A DNA stretch of 40,604 bases, taken from assembly GCA_947455515.1 (NCBI GenBank), contig CANGOF010000013.1, forward strand, positions 1 through 40,604, written 5' to 3'. Under the pieces are notes generated by a model. The model was not told the DNA's origin and ran no database searches. It saw nothing but the letters and a program-made list of their open reading frames with translations. Shown piece after piece: positions 23,886 to 30,572 of this stretch; the stretch's first letter is position 1, and each line of letters starts with the position of its first letter. The position numbers were made by a program, and so were the translations under genes. The stretch is from Flavobacteriia bacterium (GTDB lineage Bacteria > Bacteroidota > Bacteroidia > Flavobacteriales_D > Crocinitomicaceae).

Positions 23886-25028
23886 CTAATTTTTAAAAAC
23901 AATGCCGAATGTTAATGCTTGTTTTTTAACAATTTCATAAATGTTCGAACTAAATGTATTTGAATTATTCATTTCCTTTTTTTTGAACTGAATGAATAAA
24001 TCACGTTCTTTAGTTAGTCTTAATAAATGTGCAAAATCACTTGTTCGCTGATGAACTAATTCTTTGATTTTTATCTTTCTTTCCGATTTGCTTAATTTTT
24101 TTAAAGTAGGTGGTAATTGATCCTCTGGTATCGAATCAAAAACAACTTTATTTAAAATGATGTCTTGAATAAGCTCATTAACACCAAAAAAGTTTTCTTT
24201 TCCTGTTTCACTAACATTAAAAGACGCCCTATCAGCTAAAGCATTTTTGGATGAATGTTTATATAAATTCATTGTCTCATCTTTATTTATTTGATTAGTG
24301 TTTATTTTTTCTTCTGTACCGTAATAAATCTTTGATCTATCGATACTATTTGAATAATATAAAATACTATCGTCATATGGAGTATTAATGATAACATCGT
24401 CTGCATTTTGACCTAATGCAATATATTCTCCTTTACTCATTGAAGCAATGTTTTGAAAATGCATAATTGCATCTGTACAAGAAACTCCTAATTTAATTGT
24501 GTTAATGATAATTTGTTTTTTTGTTGCAATCTTACAGCTTGTTTCATATTTCACATCTTGTTGGTAATCCATATGTGGAGGACAGTCTCCAACAAGAAAA
24601 ATAGTACGATACGTATACGCAGATTCAGACCAATTCATTGTTTGAACGGCTTCGTTTAATGCTTGATTTACACTTTCTGGTGTATCTCCGCCTCCTTGTG
24701 CTTCAATGAGTAATAATTGTGAATAGACACTATCAATATTTTCAGTTAGTGGATAGGTTTTTGTAATAAATTCATCCGTTATATCGCGGTAAAAAATGAA
24801 CCCTAACTTTATTTTAGGAGTAGGATTTGTTTGTGACATTACTGAAACTATTTCCCATATTTTTTCCTTTGCAGTCCTAATTAATCCTGACATACTTCCT
24901 GTAGCATCTAAACAAAAAACTAATTCTATACTTGGTTTCTTTGTCTCCTTTTTTTCTAATTCTATTTGAGAATAAGATGAATAAACGAATGCATTCAACA
25001 ATACTATAATCGCAAATATTTTTTTCAT
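23886..25028 (-). CDS. Exported von Willebrand factor A domain protein
   Basis: 380 residues. Signal peptide (MKKIFAIIVLLNAFVYSSYS), then a VWA domain starting ELVFCLDATGSMSGLIRTAKEKI, where DATGS is the metal-ion-dependent adhesion site and TPESVNQALNEA supplies the second metal loop. The rest is a poorly conserved Lys-rich C-terminal half. It is a periplasmic or surface protein of unknown role. The stop (TAG, 23886-23888) is followed in the same frame by the decayed paralogue fragment, so the present C-terminus may have been set by that rearrangement. It lies 39 nt downstream of the thioredoxin-like gene. Confidence 0.8.
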   Translation of the reverse strand: MKKIFAIIVLLNAFVYSSYSQIELEKKETKKPSIELVFCLDATGSMSGLIRTAKEKIWEIVSVMSQTNPTPKIKLGFIFYRDITDEFITKTYPLTENIDSVYSQLLLIEAQGGGDTPESVNQALNEAVQTMNWSESAYTYRTIFLVGDCPPHMDYQQDVKYETSCKIATKKQIIINTIKLGVSCTDAIMHFQNIASMSKGEYIALGQNADDVIINTPYDDSILYYSNSIDRSKIYYGTEEKINTNQINKDETMNLYKHSSKNALADRASFNVSETGKENFFGVNELIQDIILNKVVFDSIPEDQLPPTLKKLSKSERKIKIKELVHQRTSDFAHLLRLTKERDLFIQFKKKEMNNSNTFSSNIYEIVKKQALTFGIVFKN

Positions 25029-25067
25029 AACTTCTTTATTTTAATTAATTAGATAAACTACGTGCCT

Positions 25068-26531
25068 CTAATTATCATCATAGATGTCATCAAAACCAGA
25101 CTTCTCCTTATTCAAACGATCGACTTCAATCTTACGCTTTATGGTATAAAATACTTTCTCTACCGTCTCGTATTCTCCATCTGGAATAGGTCCTGCAGCA
25201 GGATACGAATGTAAAACGCCAACATCATCTATTAACACATAACTTGGAAAGGATTTTATCAAATAACTCTTAAAAATAGGATCATTGTAATGTAAAAAAT
25301 GTTTTTCCCAAGGAATAGAAGAATAATAGGCTTTTTGCTCTTTATCTAATTCATTGTGAACATCTATTATAGTAACAAATCGAATTGTATTCCCATATTT
25401 CAAATACAACGGTTTCAATAATTCAACCTGTTTCTGAGATTCTTTTAACATCGGATCAACAAACTGAAAATACACATACTTGCCATTATAAGTAGTTAAA
25501 CGGATTGTGTCTAATGAATTTTCTGTAATTTCAAAAGAAGGTGCTTTCATCCCTGGAGCCAATTCCGTTAAACGCTCTATAATTCGCTTAGCAATAAAAC
25601 GATTCGACTTATACAAACCAAAACGAGCAATACTATCTAAAATGGTAACCATGTTTGTTCTTGGATAATCTTTCCCATTATACACTTCCGAAATGCCTTG
25701 TATTGCAACCAATTCGCGAATCTGGGAATTTCTTAAAGTCGCATCGCGACCCAAACATTTCATTAATTGTGTTGGACTACTACTCAAGATAGACTTATAA
25801 ATCTTGGTATTAATATCGGTTGAAACTACCGCAAAAATATTCTTGTAAAACAAACTTAAATACGATGTATAACGTTCATTGGAATAAGCCAAAGGAAATT
25901 CACTTAGATAGAAAAGGTATTTATCAATACGAGATTTTGCGCCTACAAAATTGATGTCATCTAAAGACGCTATGGTATATCGGATATAGGTCTTTAAAAA
26001 AAAGGAAGTGTCCGCTTTGTAATAACTATCTACATTCAACTTAAATGTATCTAATTGTTGCGAAAAGGCAAGACTCGATGTCATTTTTCGATTGTAATTA
26101 ACTCCTAAAAAGTCATTTACCCAATTATCAAACTCAAGTATTTTAAAATTAATATCTGTTTTTGGTAATTCTAAAAACGCAATCTCTACTTTGTTACCTT
26201 GTGGTCGGTATGCATTATACGGATCTTTATCTGGCAATGAAATTTTATACGTGGAACCAGGATTTGCATAAATAAACCCTGAATTTTTATGACATTTAAT
26301 AAGAATCTTTTCCGTGCGTTTTAGGGACAAATCCACTTGAAAACTACTGTCTTTTTGAATGATAGCCTCCCCTATCAAACTGTCTTTATACGAAAAGTAA
26401 TCCTGAATTAAGTAAAACTCAATTTTTCTACCCACAAACCCAGTCGTAACTCCCTCAATACGTGTTGTTTTTTGTCCGAACACTGGTGAAAGAAACAGGA
26501 TAAAAATAAACAGATGAAAGTAGTGTCTCAT
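25068..26531 (-). CDS. Exported thioredoxin-like (TlpA-type fold) protein lacking the CxxC motif
   Basis: 487 residues. Signal peptide (HLFIFILFLSPVFG), an N-terminal beta domain like the DUF4369 region of Bacteroidota TlpA proteins, a helical middle and a C-terminal thioredoxin fold beginning GMKAPSFEI. Where active TlpA has WCxxC there is QFVDPMLKESQKQVE, so no redox cysteines; the cis-Pro loop is kept (SFPSYVLIDD). It probably acts as a binding or structural protein, not an oxidoreductase (inference). Its start overlaps the coaD stop by 4 nt (ATGA). A decayed partial copy of its 3' end lies beyond the next gene. Confidence 0.75.
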   Translation of the reverse strand: MRHYFHLFIFILFLSPVFGQKTTRIEGVTTGFVGRKIEFYLIQDYFSYKDSLIGEAIIQKDSSFQVDLSLKRTEKILIKCHKNSGFIYANPGSTYKISLPDKDPYNAYRPQGNKVEIAFLELPKTDINFKILEFDNWVNDFLGVNYNRKMTSSLAFSQQLDTFKLNVDSYYKADTSFFLKTYIRYTIASLDDINFVGAKSRIDKYLFYLSEFPLAYSNERYTSYLSLFYKNIFAVVSTDINTKIYKSILSSSPTQLMKCLGRDATLRNSQIRELVAIQGISEVYNGKDYPRTNMVTILDSIARFGLYKSNRFIAKRIIERLTELAPGMKAPSFEITENSLDTIRLTTYNGKYVYFQFVDPMLKESQKQVELLKPLYLKYGNTIRFVTIIDVHNELDKEQKAYYSSIPWEKHFLHYNDPIFKSYLIKSFPSYVLIDDVGVLHSYPAAGPIPDGEYETVEKVFYTIKRKIEVDRLNKEKSGFDDIYDDN

Positions 26532-26989
26532 TCTTTTAAGGTTGATGCTAAAGATACAAACGAAGAAATATCTCCATTATTGCGCGCTATCTCTCGCACA
26601 ATAGTAGCACTTATTGGAGCTACTGCAGGATCCGTCATAAAAAAAACAGTCTCTATTCCAGACATTTGAAGGTTCATCTGAGCTATCGCTTTTTCGTATT
26701 CAAAATCATTAGTATCGCGCAATCCTCGTAGAATATATCGCGCTTCCACTTCTTGACAATATTCTACCGTTAATTTTTGGTACGTAGTAACTCGAACACT
26801 TGGAACCGTAGCATAAATAGTTTCAATGTGTTTCTTCCTTTTCTCTAAATCAAAAAAGTAATTCTTACTGGTGTTAATTCCAATACCAATTATTATTTCA
26901 TCAAATAACGGAATTGCTTTGTTTATAACACTTTCATGTCCTTTTGTAAATGGATCAAAGGAACCTGGAAATAGAGCGATTTTTTTCAT
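26528..26989 (-). CDS. coaD: Pantetheine-phosphate adenylyltransferase
   Basis: Penultimate step of coenzyme A synthesis (4'-phosphopantetheine + ATP to dephospho-CoA). 153 residues. The N-terminal nucleotidyltransferase motif FPGSFDPFTKGH includes the TxGH catalytic His. RGLRDTNDFEYEKAIAQMN is the substrate-binding stretch, and SATIVREIA corresponds to the ISSTxxR motif near the C-terminus. First gene of the minus-strand pair with the thioredoxin-like gene, divergent from the thioredoxin at 27092. Confidence 0.97.
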   Translation of the reverse strand: MKKIALFPGSFDPFTKGHESVINKAIPLFDEIIIGIGINTSKNYFFDLEKRKKHIETIYATVPSVRVTTYQKLTVEYCQEVEARYILRGLRDTNDFEYEKAIAQMNLQMSGIETVFFMTDPAVAPISATIVREIARNNGDISSFVSLASTLKE

Positions 26990-27032
26990 ACAAATTTACA
27001 TTGTGTAGTAAATATACTAATTAATCACTTGT

Positions 27033-27076
27033 GTAACTATAGTTACCATCGATCTCAAGTTCAAAGTATAATTTTG
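27033..27076 (+). promoter_or_regulatory. Candidate CRP/FNR-family site plus -7 box driving the thioredoxin gene
   Basis: GTAACTATAGTTAC (27033-27046) is a perfect 14-bp palindrome; with one more base each side it matches the ccoG site TGTAAC-N4-GTTACA with one mismatch. TAATTTTG (27069-27076) is an exact -7 box. Centre to box end is 36.5 nt, identical to the ccoG promoter. The 5' leader would be about 10 nt. Confidence 0.6.
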
Positions 27077-27091
27077 ATAAAAAGAAACAAG

Positions 27092-27688
27092 ATGAAAAAA
27101 GAAACCATACAAAAAGGAATTAATTACTTAGATTATCGATTAAAAGTAGCTGCTTTAATTTTAGAGAATAAAACAACTGGAACAAACCAAACACCTGAAT
27201 TAGTTGAGTTTACAAAACTAAACAAACAGCGTTCCAATCGAAATGAAAAACAATTTGTATTGAGCGAACAATTATCTGAATTATTTCGACAATCCTCCTT
27301 TTATGAATATTGGATCGTGTTTGTGGAAGCTTGGTGTGGTGATTGTGCTCAAAATCTTCCAGCAATTTACAACATAGCTAAAAACGCTTCAGGTGTAGAA
27401 TTAAAAATTGTTATCAAATCGGAAAACTTAGTAGAAATGCACCAGTATTTAAGCAATGGTAGTGAAGCGATTCCAAAATTAGTACGTGTGGAAAAAGAAA
27501 GTCAAAAAGTACTGGGAACCTGGGGGGCTAGACCGAAGAATGCACAAGCAATCGCAGAACATTGGAAGAAAAACAAAGAAACTATCTCAAAGGAAGATTT
27601 CGAGAAAGAATTACATCTTTGGTATGCAAAAAACCGTAGCCAAGATATACAACGTGAATTTTGGGAAATGTTAACAGACGAAGGATAG
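27092..27688 (+). CDS. Thioredoxin family protein (cytoplasmic)
   Basis: 198 residues from the ATG at 27092; an in-frame upstream start at 27029 would lie inside the regulatory palindrome region. The thioredoxin fold has the active site EAWCGDCAQNLP near residues 85-96 and a cis-Pro near EAIPKLV. An N-terminal helical extension of ~65 residues and a C-terminal tail with WYAKNRSQDIQREFWEML are typical of a Bacteroidota thioredoxin-like family. No signal peptide, so it probably acts as a cytosolic thiol reductase. Its promoter resembles that of ccoG, linking it to the microaerobic/redox regulon proposed here. Confidence 0.85.
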   Translation: MKKETIQKGINYLDYRLKVAALILENKTTGTNQTPELVEFTKLNKQRSNRNEKQFVLSEQLSELFRQSSFYEYWIVFVEAWCGDCAQNLPAIYNIAKNASGVELKIVIKSENLVEMHQYLSNGSEAIPKLVRVEKESQKVLGTWGARPKNAQAIAEHWKKNKETISKEDFEKELHLWYAKNRSQDIQREFWEMLTDEG

Positions 27689-27733
27689 AATAATTAAGAG
27701 ACTTTATTTATATTTGATAAAGTTGTAAACCCA

Positions 27734-28618
27734 ATGAAGCGTTCCAAATTTATTCAATTAATCGGATTATCTTCCCTTTCTATGTCTATGATTTCCTTTA
27801 ATGACCTTTTCTCTTTTTCGAAAGACCTTCCTTCTACCGAAAAAATGCCGATGCTTTTTATTGGTCATGGAAACCCAATGAATGCTATTGAAGAAAATTC
27901 ATTTGTACAAGGCTTTAGAGAAACAGCAAAAAAACTACCAAAACCAACTGCAATCGTTTGTATTTCTGCACATTGGGAAACCAAAGGAACGCAGGTTACT
28001 GCAATGCAAAATCCTCAAACCATCCATGATTTCGGAGGTTTTCCACAAGCACTTTTTGATGTACAATATCCAGCTCCAGGCAGCCCCGAATTAGCAAAGT
28101 CGGTGAAAGAAATTTTCGCGCCAACTCCAGTAGAATTAGACCAACAATGGGGATTAGATCATGGAACATGGACAACATTAATCCATTTTTTTCCAAAGGC
28201 CGATGTTCCGATTATTCAATTAAGTTTAGATTATACACTTTCCGCTCAGCAACACTACGATTTAGCTAAAAAACTACAAATTTTACGTTCTAAAGGTGTA
28301 CTAATTATTGGTAGCGGAAACGTAATTCACAACCTCGGCTTGGTAGATTTCAGAAACATTAACAAAGAAAATTACGGGTACGATTGGGCAATAGAAGCGC
28401 GAGAACTTACGAATAAATGGATCTTAGAGGGCAACCATTCTCCATTAATCGATTACAAAAATCAAGGGAAAGCAATAAATCTTGCGGCTCCAACACCCGA
28501 CCACTACCTACCTTTGTTATATATCCTTTCTTTGCAGGAAAAATCCGACAAAATAGAACTCTTCAATGATAAGTTAGTCGCTGGTTCTTTGAGTATGACT
28601 TCTGTAATTATAAATTAA
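27734..28618 (+). CDS. ygiD: 4,5-DOPA extradiol dioxygenase-like protein (LigB superfamily)
   Basis: 294 residues. A hydrophobic Lys/Arg-led N-terminus (MKRSKFIQLIGLSSLSMS) suggests export or an anchor, unlike the cytosolic E. coli YgiD. The LigB fold has metal-binding His in FIGHGNPMNA, ISAHWE and WGLDHGTWT, and the GSGNVIHNLG motif holds the catalytic His. The family opens catechol rings such as DOPA; the true substrate here is unknown. It follows the thioredoxin gene by 45 nt and is followed by the perfect palindrome at 28625. Confidence 0.9.
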   Translation: MKRSKFIQLIGLSSLSMSMISFNDLFSFSKDLPSTEKMPMLFIGHGNPMNAIEENSFVQGFRETAKKLPKPTAIVCISAHWETKGTQVTAMQNPQTIHDFGGFPQALFDVQYPAPGSPELAKSVKEIFAPTPVELDQQWGLDHGTWTTLIHFFPKADVPIIQLSLDYTLSAQQHYDLAKKLQILRSKGVLIIGSGNVIHNLGLVDFRNINKENYGYDWAIEARELTNKWILEGNHSPLIDYKNQGKAINLAAPTPDHYLPLLYILSLQEKSDKIELFNDKLVAGSLSMTSVIIN

Positions 28619-28624
28619 TTTATG

Positions 28625-28642
28625 TCCCGAAAGCTTTCGGGA
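28625..28642. repeat. Perfect 18-bp palindrome
   Basis: TCCCGAAAGCTTTCGGGA starts 7 nt after the dioxygenase stop. A stem of this type without a U run is a common dispersed palindrome in flavobacterial genomes; it may stabilise or end the mRNA. The following 60 nt are AT-rich with two ATTCATAATC repeats. Confidence 0.7.
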
Positions 28643-28707
28643 TATAAATGTAAATCACTAATTTCACTAATTCATAATCTATAATCCATCATTCATAATC
28701 CTACAAG

Positions 28708-30048
28708 ATGTTGTTTCACGATCTTAATCTACATAAAAACGTATTAAAAGCCTTAGATGATCAAGGTTTTACTACGCCAACAACCATACAGCAAAAAGCA
28801 TTTTCAGTAATTATGTCTGGTAGAGATGTAGTTGGTTTAGCACAAACAGGTACAGGTAAAACACTTGCTTTTTTATTACCCTTGTTAAATATGTTCAAAT
28901 TCGCAAAACAATTTGAACCACGCTTTGTTATTTTAGTCCCTACCCGTGAACTTGTAACGCAAATCGTTGAAGAAATCGAAAAACTTACTACCTACATGAA
29001 TGTTCGTGTTTGCGGAGTATATGGAGGTGTAAGTATCAACACACAAATTGATTACATTCTAGATGGTCAAGATTTTATCGTAGCTACACCTGGAAGATTT
29101 TATGATCTTGCTCTAAATGGTTCGTTAAAATTGAAATCCATTCAAAAAGTAGTAATCGATGAGATGGATGAAATGTTAAATTTGGGTTTTAGAACGCAAT
29201 TAAAAAACATTCTTGAATTATTACCTCCTAAACGTCAAACCCTACTATTTTCAGCAACAATGCATGAAGACGTAGAATATTTAATTGACGAATATTTCAA
29301 CAATCCAGAAAAAATTGAAGCAGCTGCGCACGGTACTCCAATTGAAAAAATTGCACAATCTCATTTTGAAGTTCCAAACTTCTTTACCAAAGTAAACTTA
29401 TTAATTTACCTACTTGAGAAACACAAAGAAATTAGCAAAGTCCTAATATTTACAAAAAGTAGAAAGATTGCCGATCGACTGTTTGATTTAATTGATGCAG
29501 AATTCCCAGAACAATTTGGAATTATACATTCCAATAAATCTCAAAATTATCGTTTTAGTTCTCTTAGAAACTTTCAAAATGAAACACACCGTGGATTGAT
29601 TGCTACAGACTTAGTTTCTCGTGGATTAGATATCTCCGATGTTACGCACGTGATTAATTTTGACATGCCTGAAGAACCTACGAACTACATACACCGTATC
29701 GGTAGAACAGGTCGTGCCGACAAAGATGGTATTGCTATTTCTTTTGTTACGCCTTATGATGAAAGTTATAAAGTACAGATTGAAGAATTAATGAAAATGC
29801 AAATTCCTCTAACAGAAACTCCAAGTGATTTAGAAATTTCAGAGGTTTTATTAGAGTCCGAAAAACCAATAATTCCGGGTGTAAATTACATGCCAGAGGC
29901 TACCATTAAACATTCAAAAGGTGCCTTCCACGAAAAAATAGATAAAAATAAAAAAGTAAATCTTGGGGGGTCATACAAACGTTCTATCAAGGATAAGTAC
30001 AAAAAACGTCAAACAAGAGGTCAGAAAAAAGGTAACTCCAAAATTTAA
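28708..30048 (+). CDS. DEAD-box RNA helicase with DEMD in motif II
   Basis: 446 residues, two RecA domains. Q motif (TTPTTIQQKAF), motif I AQTGTGKT, Ia PTRELV, GG, Ib TPGR, II as DEMD (nt 29158-29169) in place of DEAD, III SAT, IV VLIFTKSR, V ATDLVSRGLDI, VI HRIGRTGRA. The C-terminal tail is basic (RSIKDKYKKRQTRGQKKG), suited to RNA binding. It is RhlE/CshA-like; a role in ribosome assembly or RNA decay is likely but not shown. The substitution Ala to Met in motif II keeps the Mg-binding acids, so activity is expected. Confidence 0.93.
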   Translation: MLFHDLNLHKNVLKALDDQGFTTPTTIQQKAFSVIMSGRDVVGLAQTGTGKTLAFLLPLLNMFKFAKQFEPRFVILVPTRELVTQIVEEIEKLTTYMNVRVCGVYGGVSINTQIDYILDGQDFIVATPGRFYDLALNGSLKLKSIQKVVIDEMDEMLNLGFRTQLKNILELLPPKRQTLLFSATMHEDVEYLIDEYFNNPEKIEAAAHGTPIEKIAQSHFEVPNFFTKVNLLIYLLEKHKEISKVLIFTKSRKIADRLFDLIDAEFPEQFGIIHSNKSQNYRFSSLRNFQNETHRGLIATDLVSRGLDISDVTHVINFDMPEEPTNYIHRIGRTGRADKDGIAISFVTPYDESYKVQIEELMKMQIPLTETPSDLEISEVLLESEKPIIPGVNYMPEATIKHSKGAFHEKIDKNKKVNLGGSYKRSIKDKYKKRQTRGQKKGNSKI

Positions 30049-30050
30049 CA

Positions 30051-30132
30051 CGGATGTTGCTCTGCAGGCTATTTTGTATGGATGTTACATTGAAGGAATT
30101 TTGTACAGATGTTGCATTTAAGGAATTTTGTA
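30051..30132. repeat. Degenerate 27-bp tandem repeat (three units) leading into a double hairpin
   Basis: Three head-to-tail units (30051-30078, 30079-30105, 30106-30132) each begin with a version of CGGATGTTGC and end with ATTTTGTA; the second and third are both 27 bp and differ at few positions. The next unit begins the hairpin at 30134. This looks like replication slippage of the left arm of the double-hairpin element. Confidence 0.75.
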
Positions 30133-30133
30133 C

Positions 30134-30175
30134 GGATGTTGCACTGCAACATCCATATTTTATAAAATAAAATAT
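30134..30175 (+). repeat. Double-hairpin intercistronic element, copy 4 (before the DCC gene)
   Basis: Stem 1 is GGATGTTGC (30134-30142) with GCAACATCC (30146-30154). Stem 2 is ATATTTTAT (30155-30163) with ATAAAATAT (30167-30175), which includes the first two bases of the start codon (30174). Compared with copy 2, the third base of stem 2 and its partner have both changed, keeping the pairing. Confidence 0.8.
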
Positions 30176-30572
30176 GAATAACTCCAACATTTTATTGTTC
30201 GATGCCGAATGTATTCTTTGCAATAAGTCGGTTCAATATATTCTTAAACACGACTCCAAAAAGATTTTTCAGTTCGCATCACTACAATCAGATTTCGGAC
30301 AACAAACATTAAAAAAATACAACTTACCAACGGACAGCTATTCTACGGTTCTCTTCTTACAAGATGAAAAGTTATTTAGTAAATCAACAGCAGCCTTACG
30401 TGCGTTTTCTATGCTAAGTGCATTTCGTAAAATTGCTCTATGCCTACTTATTATCCCTACTCCTATTCGTGATTTAGTATATACGATTATCGCAAAAAAC
30501 AGAAAACGTTTTTTCAAAAATGAAATCTCCTGCCTTATACCAACCGAAGAATTGAAAGATAAAATGCTTTAA
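30174..30572 (+). CDS. DCC-family thiol-disulfide oxidoreductase-like protein (DUF393)
   Basis: 132 residues. The family signature FDAECILCNKSVQYILKHD (DxxCxxC) is at residues ~8-26, followed by FQFASLQSDFGQQTL and a hydrophobic C-terminal half containing RDLVYTIIAKNRKRF. The family is predicted to be thioredoxin-like; no firm function is known. Its start codon overlaps the second stem of the double-hairpin element, so folding could control translation. Its stop codon abuts that of the convergent copper ATPase gene, with no base between them. Confidence 0.85.
   Translation: MNNSNILLFDAECILCNKSVQYILKHDSKKIFQFASLQSDFGQQTLKKYNLPTDSYSTVLFLQDEKLFSKSTAALRAFSMLSAFRKIALCLLIIPTPIRDLVYTIIAKNRKRFFKNEISCLIPTEELKDKML

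Noticed and set aside
26991-26998. Perfect -7-like TAAATTTG on the minus strand before coaD
   Set aside because: It ends only 2 nt before the ATG, so transcription would begin inside the coding region. The coaD start is firm, so this box is probably chance.
29987-30223. Minus-strand frame with repeated ATSVQNS units
   Set aside because: The peptide repeat is only the translation of the 27-bp tandem DNA repeat; no start or context supports a gene.
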